DNA of 64,000 nucleotides from Trichormus sp. NMC-1 (GTDB lineage Bacteria > Cyanobacteriota > Cyanobacteriia > Cyanobacteriales > Nostocaceae). The notes under the pieces were generated by a model that was given only the letters and a program-made list of their open reading frames with translations, was not told the origin of the DNA and did not search any database. This document shows, piece after piece, positions 35,922 to 46,000 of this stretch. A program made the translations under genes and the position numbers. Numbering within the stretch: the first letter of the stretch is position 1; each line of letters opens with the position of its first letter. Location: contig NZ_LZQD01000005.1 of the NCBI RefSeq assembly GCF_001858025.1, positions 257,790 to 321,789 of the forward strand, in the 5' to 3' direction.

Positions 35922-38900
35922 ATGAGTGAAGCGGAATTAAAATCTGCTATCGTTCGTCACCCGCTAATGGTGACAGCGGATACAACTGTTACAGAAGCGA
36001 TCGCTCAAATGAGTGGTGTCAGAGGAGTTTGTTCAGTTGCCCAAACCACTGATAATCAACAGGATAAATTACAAATAGAGGCGCGTTCTAGTTGTGTCCT
36101 GGTGGTAGAAAATAATCAACTTGTAGGAATTTTCACAGAAAGGGATGTAGTCCGACTCAGCGCCCAGAAACGGGATTTGGCAAATTTAGCCATTGGTGAT
36201 GTCATGAATCATCCTGTCGTCACCTTGCGCGAGTCACAGTTTACTGACCTGTTTTTTGCCATTAATCTGCTTCAACACCACCACATTCGCCATCTACCAT
36301 TGCTTGATGACCAAAATCAACTGGTGGGAATGTTGACTCATGAAAGTTTGCGGCAAACATCACGCCCTGCGGACTTGTTGCAGTTGCGGTTGGTCAATGA
36401 AGTGATGACGACCAAGGTAATTTGTGCAGTTGCGGATGTTTCCATATTAGCGATCGCTTGCTTAATGGCAGAAAATCGCGTTAGTTCCGTGATGATTGTG
36501 CAAATACAGGAATTTTTAACAATTCCCATTGGCATTTTAACTGAGCGTGATATTGTCCAGTTTCAGGCTCTAAACCTAAATTTTGATACCTATACAGCAG
36601 CGGATCTGATGAGTACCCCTGTTTTCTGCGTCAATGCTGGTGAATCTCTGTTGGCTGTGCAGCAGATCATGGAACAGCGATTGATTCAGCGTTTAGCAGT
36701 GACAGGGAAAGAAGGGGAATTGTTGGGCATTATTACCCAAACCAGTATTTTACAAGTTATTAACCCCTTAGAATTATATAAAATAACGACTTACTTAGAA
36801 AAAAAAGTATCGCAACTAGAAGCAGAGAAAATAGAACTATTAGAAAATCGCAATGTTGAACTAGAACAACAAGTAGACGAGCGCACCATTGCACTCAAGA
36901 GAAAAGCAACGCAAGAACAGTTAATTACTAAAGTTGCTACTCAAATTCGCTCATCTTTAGATATAGAAGAAATTCTCAATACCACAGTTGCAGAAATCAG
37001 ATTGCTGTTGCAATGCGATCGCGTAATTATTTACCAGTTCCGTCCTGACTTTAGTGGTAAAGTGATCGCCGAATCTATTGTTGCCGGTGGAATTTCCGTT
37101 CTCCATAGCGAACCCCATGATCCTTGCATTACCCCTGAATACCTTGAATCTTATCTTCAAGGGCAAATTCGGGTAATTAATGACATCTACTTGGAATCCA
37201 TGACTCAATGCCATCAGGAGATGCTGATCGGGTTTGATATTCGATCTAAACTGATGATTCCCATTATTGTGGAAAATAAAATTTGGGGGTTGATGTTAAC
37301 CAGTTACCACGATATTCCTCACAATTGGGAACTTGAGGAAATCGAACTGGTAAGGCAATTATCAATTCAATTAGCAATTGCTATTAAACAGGCAAATACT
37401 TACGAACAAGTCCAAATTGAACTCACGCAAAAACAACAGGCAGAATCAGCCCTCTATCAACTTAACCAAGAACTAGAAGCCAGAGTCCAGCAACGGACAG
37501 CCGAACTCTTTAACATCTCCAATCGTCTAGAATTAGCAGTCAAATCGGCGGAAATTGGCATTTGGGACTGGGATCTAGTCAATGATCATTTGATTTGGGA
37601 TGACCGAATGTATGAAATCTATGGAGTCAAAGTCTCAGAATTTTCAGGTGCTGTGGACGCATGGGAAAGGGGCTTACATCCAGAGGATGCAGTACATACC
37701 CGTGAATGGTTATGGCAAGCGATTAGGGGTGAAAGAGACTTTGATCCTGAATTTAGAATAGTCTTGCCAGATGGTAAAGTCCGGATCATCCAAGCTTACG
37801 CTACTGTCCAGCGCAATTCCCAAGGGGAAGGACAACGGATAATTGGGGTGAATATTGATATTACAAACCGCAAACAAGCAGAACAAAAAATTAAGCAACA
37901 AGTAGAAAGAGAACATTTACTACTGGAGACTACCCAACGCATTCGTCAATCCCTGGATTTAGCTGCTATTTTTAATACTGCTGTTGAAGAAATCCGGCAA
38001 TTAATCAATGTAGATCGAGTAGGAATTTTTAAATTCGATCCTGACAGTAATTTTAATGATGGTGAATTTGTCTCAGAATCTGTACTTGGTGGTTTTAAAT
38101 CAGCCCTAGAAATTAAAATTCATGACCACTATTTTGGTGAAGAATATGCTATCTACTATCAACAAGGGAGAATACAAGTAGTAGATGATATTGACAATGC
38201 CGGATTTTTAAAATGTCATCATGATGTTTTGGCGCAATTTCAGATTCGCGCTAATTTAGTTGTGCCATTAATACAGGGAGACCTTTTATGGGGTTTGTTG
38301 TGTATTCATCAATGTTCTGCACCCCGTCACTGGGAAACTTTTGAAATTGAACTTGTCCAACAAATAGCTGAACAATTAGCGATCGCTATTCAACAATCCG
38401 ATCTATTTTATAAATTACGAATATCCTTAGAAAAAGAAAAAGAACTCAGTCAAATGCGATCGCGCTTCATTAGTATGGCATCCCATGAGTTTCGCACACC
38501 TTTAGCCATTGTTTCCTCATCTACAGACATTTTACAAAATTATAGCGATCGCCTCAGTCCAAAAAGAAAAGAAGAACACCTAGAGATTATTCAAAAAAGC
38601 ATCAAGCATACAGTCCAACTTCTAGATGATGTTCTGATGATCAACCGCGCTGAAGCTGAGAAAATGGAATTTAAACCAGAAGTGCTAGATATAATTGGCT
38701 TTTGTCGTCATCTCAAAAATCAAATAGAAACTATTAGCAGCAAACATACAATAGAATTTTCTGTTAATACCAGCGAGCCAACATTAAATGATATTTTAGT
38801 TGTGCAGTTTGACCCAAAACTAATTCGCCAAATTCTCACAAATCTTCTCAGCAATGCTATGAAATATTCTCCTGAAAATAGTTTAGTTGATTTCAGATTG

Positions 38901-39143
38901 AATATCGAAAATAACCAACTAATCTTTAAAATTCAAGATTCTGGTATTGGTATTCCTGAAAAAGATCGAATTAATTTATTTGAATCATTTTATCGCGCTT
39001 CTAACGTTGGTAGTATTTCTGGTACAGGATTGGGTTTAGCTATAGTCAAAAAATGTGTTGATCAACATCAAGGTGAAATTACATTAGATACCGAAATAAG
39101 AAAGGGAACAACATTTACAGTTAGGATTCCTTTGTCAAAATAA
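35922..39143 (+). CDS. CBS-GAF-PAS-GAF sensor histidine kinase
   Basis: A 1073-residue cytoplasmic kinase. Order: two CBS pairs (about 1-140 and 150-285, e.g. LVGIFTERDVVRLS, IPIGILTERDIVQF), a coiled coil (290-330), GAF (340-495), PAS (about 545-650: EIGIWDWDLVNDHLIWDDRMYEIYGV), GAF (665-830), HisKA with phospho-acceptor His in MASHEFRTPLAIVSS (about 855), and HATPase with NLLSNAMKYSP, DSGIGIPEKD and GTGLGLAIV. There is no TM and no receiver. CBS pairs often bind adenylates, so energy state is a plausible input; GAFs lack an obvious bilin Cys in the usual place, though DPCITPEYL is Cys-containing. Its partner may be one of the response regulators downstream on the other strand. Confidence 0.9.
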   Translation: MSEAELKSAIVRHPLMVTADTTVTEAIAQMSGVRGVCSVAQTTDNQQDKLQIEARSSCVLVVENNQLVGIFTERDVVRLSAQKRDLANLAIGDVMNHPVVTLRESQFTDLFFAINLLQHHHIRHLPLLDDQNQLVGMLTHESLRQTSRPADLLQLRLVNEVMTTKVICAVADVSILAIACLMAENRVSSVMIVQIQEFLTIPIGILTERDIVQFQALNLNFDTYTAADLMSTPVFCVNAGESLLAVQQIMEQRLIQRLAVTGKEGELLGIITQTSILQVINPLELYKITTYLEKKVSQLEAEKIELLENRNVELEQQVDERTIALKRKATQEQLITKVATQIRSSLDIEEILNTTVAEIRLLLQCDRVIIYQFRPDFSGKVIAESIVAGGISVLHSEPHDPCITPEYLESYLQGQIRVINDIYLESMTQCHQEMLIGFDIRSKLMIPIIVENKIWGLMLTSYHDIPHNWELEEIELVRQLSIQLAIAIKQANTYEQVQIELTQKQQAESALYQLNQELEARVQQRTAELFNISNRLELAVKSAEIGIWDWDLVNDHLIWDDRMYEIYGVKVSEFSGAVDAWERGLHPEDAVHTREWLWQAIRGERDFDPEFRIVLPDGKVRIIQAYATVQRNSQGEGQRIIGVNIDITNRKQAEQKIKQQVEREHLLLETTQRIRQSLDLAAIFNTAVEEIRQLINVDRVGIFKFDPDSNFNDGEFVSESVLGGFKSALEIKIHDHYFGEEYAIYYQQGRIQVVDDIDNAGFLKCHHDVLAQFQIRANLVVPLIQGDLLWGLLCIHQCSAPRHWETFEIELVQQIAEQLAIAIQQSDLFYKLRISLEKEKELSQMRSRFISMASHEFRTPLAIVSSSTDILQNYSDRLSPKRKEEHLEIIQKSIKHTVQLLDDVLMINRAEAEKMEFKPEVLDIIGFCRHLKNQIETISSKHTIEFSVNTSEPTLNDILVVQFDPKLIRQILTNLLSNAMKYSPENSLVDFRLNIENNQLIFKIQDSGIGIPEKDRINLFESFYRASNVGSISGTGLGLAIVKKCVDQHQGEITLDTEIRKGTTFTVRIPLSK

Positions 39144-39179
39144 GTAATGGGACAGAATTAATTACACAATTGGTTTTTC

Positions 39180-39205
39180 TATTCCCTGTTCCCTGTTCCC
39201 TGCTC
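39180..39205. repeat. TTCCCTG heptamer array
   Basis: Three TTCCCTG units between convergent kinase genes. Confidence 0.65.
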
Positions 39206-39212
39206 TAATAAT

Positions 39213-40304
39213 TTACTGAGGAAGCACAATTCTCATAATAGTTTGCTTTTCATAGATACTCTCAATGGAAAACACTCCTCCATGCAGTTCTACCAATCTT
39301 TTAGCAATTAATAATCCTAAACCAGAACCTTGTTGTTCATACATTTTACGTTCAAACTGGACATAAGCCCCAACATTATTAATTTGCTCCTGAGTCATAC
39401 CACGTCCGTGGTCAATTACATACAAATTAAAGGCATTATTATTACTATTTCCGACAATCTTCACTGGTGTATTAGGCAGGGAAAATTTAAAGGCATTCTC
39501 AATTATTTCTTCAGCAATTTTAGCTATTTTTGCAGGAGATATTTTTACTATATCGTCTGATATATCAATATTTAAATCAGCTTCTCTATCAGCTTTTTTG
39601 GCAATATTTAAAGCCGCATTTTCAACTATTGATCTGACAAAAGTTTTAACTCCATTATTTCTCAGTGCTGCTACTTTTTCCGGTTTAGATGCTAATAACT
39701 CCAAGCTTGCATACATGAGAAAATTTTCAGTTAATCTATGTAAACGTTGACCAGCTTTATTAATATGTTGTAGCATTTCTAATATTTCTGCCTGGTCAAG
39801 TTGTCCATATTCTTCAATCAATAATTCTGTCATTCCCATAATATGATTGAGAGGAGTATTAATTTCATGGGGTAATGCATGAGTAATAGAACTACGTAAA
39901 TCATCCATTTTTTCCTGAGTTTTTTGCTCAAATATTGCTTTTTTACTGAGTCTAGTAATAATCGCTTGCAATAATTGAGTAGAATTAAAAGGCTTCGTTA
40001 AATAATCATCAGCACCAAGTTCCATCCCTTTACGTAAATCTGACCACTCTGATTTAGCAGTTAAGAAAATTACAGGAATTGTTGCAGTTTCACTATGTTG
40101 ACGCAGTTGAGTTAATACACCATAGCCATCTAACTCAGGCATCATTAAATCGCAAATTATCAAATCAGGATGTTTATGTTTAGCCAAATCTAAACCCTGT
40201 AACCCATTTTCTGCAACTAATGTATCAAAATCTGACAGGTGCAATATCTGCTGAATATTGTTTCTGATTTGAACTTCATCTTCAATAATTAAAATAGTTT
40301 TCAT
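39213..40304 (-). CDS. response regulator-histidine kinase hybrid (REC-HisKA-HATPase)
   Basis: A 363-residue protein with a receiver first and a kinase second. REC (1-120) has acidic pocket ED (8-9), phospho-acceptor D52 (IICDLMMPELDG), T and K in FLTAK...KPFN. HisKA (about 135-205) has ITHALPHEINTPLNHIMGM, where the H-box carries the His; HATPase (about 250-363) shows IIENAFKFS, DHGRGMTQEQ and GSGLGLLIAKRLV. Such REC-HK forms are abundant in Nostocales and often respond to an upstream kinase. It converges with the CBS kinase gene and lies just after the response regulator gene on the same strand. Confidence 0.9.
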   Translation of the reverse strand: MKTILIIEDEVQIRNNIQQILHLSDFDTLVAENGLQGLDLAKHKHPDLIICDLMMPELDGYGVLTQLRQHSETATIPVIFLTAKSEWSDLRKGMELGADDYLTKPFNSTQLLQAIITRLSKKAIFEQKTQEKMDDLRSSITHALPHEINTPLNHIMGMTELLIEEYGQLDQAEILEMLQHINKAGQRLHRLTENFLMYASLELLASKPEKVAALRNNGVKTFVRSIVENAALNIAKKADREADLNIDISDDIVKISPAKIAKIAEEIIENAFKFSLPNTPVKIVGNSNNNAFNLYVIDHGRGMTQEQINNVGAYVQFERKMYEQQGSGLGLLIAKRLVELHGGVFSIESIYEKQTIMRIVLPQ

Positions 40305-40351
40305 TTTTCCTTATTTCCCTGATATGAAAAAGTGCTTTTGTAGACTTTTAT

Positions 40352-40588
40352 TTATTGAGCCAGTAGAAAAACTTTCAAATCTTCTATTGGTAAAGGACGA
40401 CTGAAAAAATATCCTTGAATAACATCACAATTATTTTGTTTCAACCAATTTACCTCTTCATTGGTTTCTACACCTTCAGCAACAATATCAACCTTCAACG
40501 TATTTGCTAACTGAATGATACTTTTGAGAATAGATTCTTTACTTTCAATTTTATCAACATTGCTAATAAAATAGCGATCTATTTTCAA
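40352..40588 (-). pseudogene. EAL-domain C-terminal remnant
   Basis: 78 codons matching the tail of an EAL phosphodiesterase: LKIDRYFISNV, QLANTLKVDIVAEGVETNEEV and VIQGYFFSRPLP. The first two thirds of an EAL domain, including the EAL motif itself, are missing, so it cannot hydrolyse c-di-GMP. It overlaps the end of the receiver gene by 4 bp in another frame, as left by an internal deletion of a REC-(GGDEF)-EAL gene. Start would be a TTG; translation may be by coupling, if at all. Confidence 0.75.
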
Positions 40589-40968
40589 AGGGTTAATACT
40601 TGACGTTTTTCAAATCGCGTAGAAATAGCTCTAATCAGTTCATCCGCTTTAAATGGCTTGATTAAATAGTCATCTGCACCTAGTTCCATTCCTTGACGCA
40701 GATCATTATTTTCCGCTTTTGCAGTCAGAAAAATGAAGGGAATGTCCGCAGTTAATGGTTTTTGACGTAATACTTCAATCAAGCCATAACCATCTAAATT
40801 TGGCATCATCACATCACAAATAATCATATCCGGCTGATGTTTTTCCGCCATATCTAACCCTTCTAACCCATCTTCTGCCGTAATGGTAGCAAAACCCTCC
40901 AGATCAAGAATTTGCTGAATGTTCTTCCTAATTTGTGGCTCGTCTTCAATAATTAAAATCGTATTCAT
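40585..40968 (-). CDS. single-domain response regulator (truncated REC-EAL protein)
   Basis: A 127-residue receiver with D52 phospho-acceptor (IICDVMMPNLDG), acidic pair 8-10, T/K in FLTAKAENND...KPFK. The receiver is complete and 63-65% identical by eye to the REC of the hybrid kinase at 39213, suggesting duplication. After the linker RFEKRQVLT, which in long cyanobacterial regulators leads to further domains, the frame ends and the EAL tail begins in another frame. It may still work as a stand-alone phosphate acceptor. Confidence 0.8.
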   Translation of the reverse strand: MNTILIIEDEPQIRKNIQQILDLEGFATITAEDGLEGLDMAEKHQPDMIICDVMMPNLDGYGLIEVLRQKPLTADIPFIFLTAKAENNDLRQGMELGADDYLIKPFKADELIRAISTRFEKRQVLTL

Positions 40969-41160
40969 ATAGTTGTGTATCTTATGAAGTAGTTAACCCT
41001 GGTACTAAAATTAGCATAAATTGTTAATCCTTTCAGTATCCTTAAAATATTGATACTGAAAATAAAAAATCCAATTTCACCGCAAAACTCAAAATATTTG
41101 TGTTACCCTACTATAGTTGTCTAAAATCCGCACATCCAGGAATTCGGGTGTTTCTTAAAT
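40969..41160. other. intergenic, upstream of the response regulator
   Basis: AT-rich region that should hold the response regulator promoter. No recognisable motif. Confidence 0.35.
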
Positions 41161-41169
41161 TATCAGAAA

Positions 41170-41249
41170 TGCACCTGGGTGGAGGTTTAACCCGAATAGG
41201 AGTAAAAAAAATGTGCCAGTAGTTTCATTGGCTCAAATGATGGAGTCAG
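41170..41249 (+). pseudogene. rpsB: rpsB 5'-end fragment
   Basis: A leader-like stretch with AATAGGAG and then ATG-TG-CCAGTAGTTTCATTGG...ATGATGGAGTCAG, which without the extra TG encodes MPVVSLAQMMESG, the known start of cyanobacterial ribosomal protein S2. Homology stops at 41249. This is a truncated copy of the rpsB start; a full rpsB must exist elsewhere. Confidence 0.6.
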
Positions 41250-41351
41250 CTGATCCATTCGTGAGGGGTTAAAAATATTTTCCATCAGCACTCGCATCAT
41301 TACACTGACTGGACTGGCTTCTACAAAAGCATCAAATAGGGGAGACAGCAT
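41246..41351 (-). pseudogene. IS4-like transposase N-terminal fragment
   Basis: From the ATG at 41351 the frame reads LFDAFVEASPVSVMMRVLMENIFNPSRMDQL, which matches the N-terminus of an IS4-superfamily transposase common in cyanobacteria (pattern FVEASPVSVMMR..MENIF.P.R.DQLF). Coding similarity ends at about 41247, exactly where the rpsB fragment starts on the other strand, so two relics are joined here. Family assignment is from memory. Confidence 0.6.
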
Positions 41352-41367
41352 AAACCTTGAATTGTGG

Positions 41368-41430
41368 TTTTCATCTTACCTTCTTAGAAAACTCACATTT
41401 TGTCCTATTTGTCAATATTTAGAGGTCTGG
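41368..41430. repeat. IS end related to the MITE at 35785
   Basis: Nearly identical to the interior and one end of the 79-bp MITE; TTTAGAGGTCTGG at 41418-41430 corresponds to TTTAGAGGGCTGG. It lies just upstream of the transposase fragment, so it is that IS's left end. Confidence 0.65.
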
Positions 41431-41483
41431 GTGATTTAACCTAACTTGAATGCTATTTTTAACTGGATTTAGTTATTTAATCA

Positions 41484-41554
41484 AGCGGGTGGCGGGAATC
41501 GAACCCGCATTATTAGCTTGGAAGGCTAAAGTTTTACCACTAAACTACACCCGC
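41484..41554 (-). tRNA. tRNA-Gly (anticodon TCC)
   Basis: On the minus strand the cloverleaf has acceptor stem GCGGGTG/CACCCGC, D-arm GTTTAGTGGTAAAAC, anticodon arm TTAGC-CTTCCAA-GCTAA with TCC, and T-arm GCGGG-TTCGATT-CCCGC. The discriminator is T at 41484. CCA is not encoded. Neighbouring DNA is full of mobile relics, in keeping with tRNA genes as insertion hot spots. Confidence 0.95.
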
Positions 41555-41609
41555 GAATCTCTGTCTATGTAAAGATAACATAGATTTGGAAAAAATACAA
41601 GTATTTATG

Positions 41610-41777
41610 CAATACCTTGTCCCAATCGAAAAAAGTCGTGATTTGTAGGTTGGGTTGTGGAATGTGAACATATCCCTGCGGGACACTGCGTGAACACGAA
41701 GCAATAGGATGAAACCCAACAAATGCGTCGGGTTGCGCTGTCGCTTAACCCAACCTACAAACAATGGACAAGGTATT
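41610..41777. repeat. 168-bp palindromic dispersed repeat
   Basis: Outer arms CAATACCTTGTCC (41610 on) and GGACAAGGTATTG (ending 41776) are perfectly inverted; inner arms TTTGTAGGTTGGGTT and AACCCAACCTACAAA are inverted as well. The inner arm family also occurs near 61921-61998. It adjoins the 3' end of the TonB-like gene. Confidence 0.8.
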
Positions 41778-41778
41778 G

Positions 41779-42942
41779 TTATGGAGAATTAATTGGCCCA
41801 ATCCTAATCCGCATATACAAATTACTCAAATCTGGTTTTGAGCCATCTTCGTTATGGGCGGCAAGAAAGCTTTCTTGCTTAAAAATATCATTAAGTGCTT
41901 GCTCATAGATGCTTTTTTCACTGCTGAGTGTCGTCGGTTCGATTTCTAAAACTACAGCTTGTTGAAATTTGCCATTGTTATCAATTACTAAACTAACTAG
42001 TAAATTTGCTGACTTTATTTCAGAATCACTAGGGAAAAAACTAGCGTCTAATTGCTTACTGCTACTACCTTGATATTCTGCCAGAACATCAGGTAAAGCA
42101 TCTTGAATTAATCGTCTTTCTTGTATTAATTGATTAACTTCATCTTTCAGTATCGGAGAAACATTCGCTAGTAAACCCCCTCTCGTGGGAGTTTGTGAAG
42201 TTTCCTCTGTGGGAGTTGGGGAAGGTTCTTCTGTTGGGGTTGGGGAAGGTTCTTCTGTTGGGGTTGGGGAATCTGAGGGAATATCTTTTGGGAGTAGGGT
42301 TCCCTGTCCCAGTTTTACTTCTTGACGACGATTCCAGGGAAGATCATCTAATGGAATTCTCTGTGAAAGTGTTTCTGTTGGTGTAGGAGTTTCTGTTGGT
42401 GTAGGAGTTTCTGTTGGTGTAGGAGTTTCTGTCGGTGTTGGGGTTTCTGTCGGTGTAGGAGTTTCTGTCGGTGTAGGAGTTTCTGTCGGTTTCGAGTCTA
42501 CCCGTTGCGGAACTGGCTGATTATTAACTTTAGAGTTCTCAGTTTGAGACTCCTGTGGAGGATTAAAATCAGAACTTATAGCGCCATTATCTTGATTTTC
42601 AGGAGTAGTTGGCGTGGTTTCTGGTGTTGTTTCTGGTAAAGATGCTGTAACGGAGCTTTGAGTTGAAGAGGAAAATTTTGGTGTAACTGTTTTAGCGATA
42701 AATTTGGGTTTGGCTGTTGATTCTTCTTGAGGCGAAATATCTATGAAATCAACAGGAATGTTAGCTTGACTAGAGTGGGGAATCCAAGGTCTAAACTCAT
42801 CAGATGAGCCTAATAACCAAAAAACCAGCAAGTGGAGCGAAATTGAACTTATAAATACACTAACCCACAAAAAAGGCGGATCAGTATGTCTTCTCCCGGT
42901 TTGCAAAGGAATCAAAGATTTATCTGTAACTGGTGGCATCAT
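41779..42942 (-). CDS. TonB-like envelope protein with Pro/Thr repeats
   Basis: A 387-residue protein from the ATG at 42942 (41 is also possible from 42939). One N-terminal TM (FLWVSVFISSISLHLLVFWLLG, about 25-46) anchors a long periplasmic part. Residues about 160-205 are seven PTPTET units (18-bp period) and about 230-255 three PTPTEEPS units (24-bp period), a stiff spacer. The C-terminal domain (about 265-387) has KSANLLVSLVIDNNGKFQQAVVLE, a beta-alpha-beta pattern like TonB/TolA C-terminal domains. TonB transfers energy from ExbBD to outer-membrane receptors. No exbBD is present here. The alternative is a related cyanobacterial envelope protein. Confidence 0.72.
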   Translation of the reverse strand: MMPPVTDKSLIPLQTGRRHTDPPFLWVSVFISSISLHLLVFWLLGSSDEFRPWIPHSSQANIPVDFIDISPQEESTAKPKFIAKTVTPKFSSSTQSSVTASLPETTPETTPTTPENQDNGAISSDFNPPQESQTENSKVNNQPVPQRVDSKPTETPTPTETPTPTETPTPTETPTPTETPTPTETPTPTETLSQRIPLDDLPWNRRQEVKLGQGTLLPKDIPSDSPTPTEEPSPTPTEEPSPTPTEETSQTPTRGGLLANVSPILKDEVNQLIQERRLIQDALPDVLAEYQGSSSKQLDASFFPSDSEIKSANLLVSLVIDNNGKFQQAVVLEIEPTTLSSEKSIYEQALNDIFKQESFLAAHNEDGSKPDLSNLYMRIRIGPINSP

Positions 42943-43024
42943 ATTCAACTCAAAACTGGATATGATTTTATGATTGAGTGCTTTAACTAATTGCTCATCC
43001 TTAATTCATCATCCAGTCTGAAAT

Positions 43025-46000
43025 TTAGTCATTAGCTGGGAAACTTTCTGGTTGTGGTGTAACTACGAATGTGAGAACTGTTTCATCTATTCCTTTAAGT
43101 TCCAACGGACTACCTTTAGTAATTTCTTCTTCTTGTAAATAATCGGCAACAGCTGCCGATACCAAAATAGTACCTGGAACAGCAGCAGCCTGCAACCTAG
43201 CAGCAATATTCACACTGGGACCAATTGCTGTGTAATCAGCACGTTGTTCACTACCAAACATCCCGACAACTGCTGTACCTTGGTGAATACCACAACGAAA
43301 CTGCACGCCATTACGCCCGTCAGTCTCGAATATACCTTGTTCTCGCCAGCGCTTGTTTAAATTAATGAGGGCGTTTTGCATTCCTCTGGCTGTACCGATA
43401 GCACGACGTACCTGTTCATTTGGTGTGAGTTCTTCGGGCGCTCCATATAAAGCTAATATGGCATCTCCCATGAATTTATCTACAGTACCGCCATTGTTAA
43501 AAACAACTTTGGTCATAATTTCTAGATATTCATTGAGTACTTCTGCGACTTTGCGGGATCTGAGAGTATTTGATAATTGGGTGAAACCAACAATGTCACT
43601 AAACAAAACTGTAACTAAACGTGGTTCCGGTCGCAAATCTAGGGACAAATTGCCAGATGCGGCTTTCTGCACTAATGCAGATGGCAAAAAGCGCTTGAGT
43701 ACTGATTCTGTCAGGTAGGTGTTTAACTCCAAGACGCGTTTTTCATTTTCCTTCAGAGCTAAAAGATTCTTCGCTCCTGCTAAAAGTTCCCGGTCATTGA
43801 ATGGTTTAGCTAAATAGGCATCAGCACCATTTTCTGTGCCTTCAATGCGAGTTTCTTCATCAACCTTTGCTGTGAGCAGAATGATGGGTATACCACGCAT
43901 ATTATCATCGCCTCTGATCATCTGAATCATTTCTAGCCCCGTGACCAAGGGCATCATTAAGTCTGTGATGATTAAGCCGGGATGAAGTTCTTGTGCTATG
44001 TTATACCCTTCATAACCGTTACGAGCAGTAGCTACTTGATAGCCATTTTGGCGGAGAATGGTGGATACATAAGAGCGCATATCTGGGTTGTCGTCTACAA
44101 CCAAGATTAATTGATCAGTTTTGGATTGGGCGGGAAGTTGTCTGTTGGAGTTTAAAATTCCTGGACTAGATGATAAATCTCTGGTAATAAATTCTAGATT
44201 ATCTTCCGTCGATTCTACTGGTTCTATATCAGCTAGTTCTACACTGGCGCGGCTGGTATTCAGTTCACCGGGGATGTGTAGTACTTGTTCTGGGGGTAAG
44301 TGATCTGCACCAGTCAATAGCCGTAAGGTAAATTGAGTACCTTGCCCATAGACTGATTGTACTTTAACTCGACCGCCGTGTAGTTCTACCAATTCTTTGA
44401 CTAGAGACAAACCTAATCCACTACCTTCATAGCTGCGGTTTTCTGAGCCTTCTGCTTGACGGAAGCGCTCAAATAGGTGGGGAATTTGTTCGGGAAGAAT
44501 GCCGATTCCTGTATCTTGGATTTGCACTATGCAGGCATTTCCTTCATTGTATAGTCTGACCCTGATTGTGCCTCCCTCAGGAGTAAATTTCATGGCATTT
44601 GACAAGAGGTTGTAGAGTACTTTGTCAAATTTTTCCAGATCCAAGTAGACTAGGGGACATTCTAGTAAATCGGTAATGACTTGCAGTCCTTTTTTCTCGC
44701 AATAGAGACGAAATGATTCGACAATTTGGTTGACAAATTCGATCATATCGCAAGGGCGGAAACTAGGCTGCATTCTGCCAGCATCTAGGCGTTGTAAGTC
44801 TAGTAGTTGATTTACCAATCGCAGCAGACGACGAGAATTGCGGAGAGCGATCGCACTTTGGGCGTGGGATAACCCTTCACCGGATGCTACTGCTGACTCT
44901 AATGGTCCTTGAATCAAGGTGATGGGAGTCCGAAATTCATGGGAAATATTTTGAAAAAATTCCGTTTTTTGTCTATCTAGTTGTATGAGGCGTTCTGCTT
45001 GTTCACGAGTTTTTTGGTACAAGCGTGACTGTTGGACTGCGATCGCTGCTTGGGCTGCTACTGATTTAGATAATTCAATTTCTGATAGCAGCCACTTGCG
45101 AACTTTGTGACCTTCTCGCAGGGTGATACTACCAATACATTGACCATCAATTATCAGGGGAACCACCATCAGCGATCGCGGTCGCATTTTCAAAGGTAAA
45201 TCAAAGGCTTGGACATCTGAGGAAGAGTGAGTTATATCAGTAATTACCACAGGTTCCTGTGTCCGCAATATTTCTTGCAAAATCGGATTCTTCCGAATTG
45301 GCGCTTGGGAACTGGGTAAGTGTTGAGTAACGGTGCGATGATTGCTGTTGAAGTTATTTTTTCTTAAATTGTTGAAATCTTCAGTACTGTCATACAAGCC
45401 TACACATTGCACAAATTCATCTTCTTCTGTCCACAGCGACAGCACACAACCATCTACATTTAACGCTTGTCCTAATTGTTGAGTAATAGCTGCAAATATA
45501 TCTTGTGGATCTAAGCTAGAACGAATTGCTCTCGTAATTGTATTAATTAAAGCTTCTCTTTTTGCTAAAGCATCAACCTGTTCATAAGCATAAGCTTGAG
45601 ACAAGGCCAAGGCTGCCTGATCTGCTACAACTGAAACGAGTTGCACCTCGTCATCTCCCCAGGTACGGGATTGATAACACTTATGTAGAGTCAACACTGC
45701 TCTGAGTTCTTGTTGACAAATCAGCGGTACAACTAAGCTAGAGCAGATTTTAGCATTTGTAAACGCCGCTGCGCGATCGCGATCATTTTGGATCCGCTCA
45801 TCACCAGCCACATTATAAATCACCTGTACTTCCCTGGTTTCCCAGACTGTTTGAGCCAAAAGTGACTCAGGGGTGGAGGGCAAAAATTCTTCTATCTCCC
45901 CATCTTCCAATCCGCCCTCTTCTTCGTCATCACTGGCTGTTTTTTGATAAATAAATCCTTCAGCCGCCAACTGCTCATCTTGGAAGGGACGTAAAAGACA

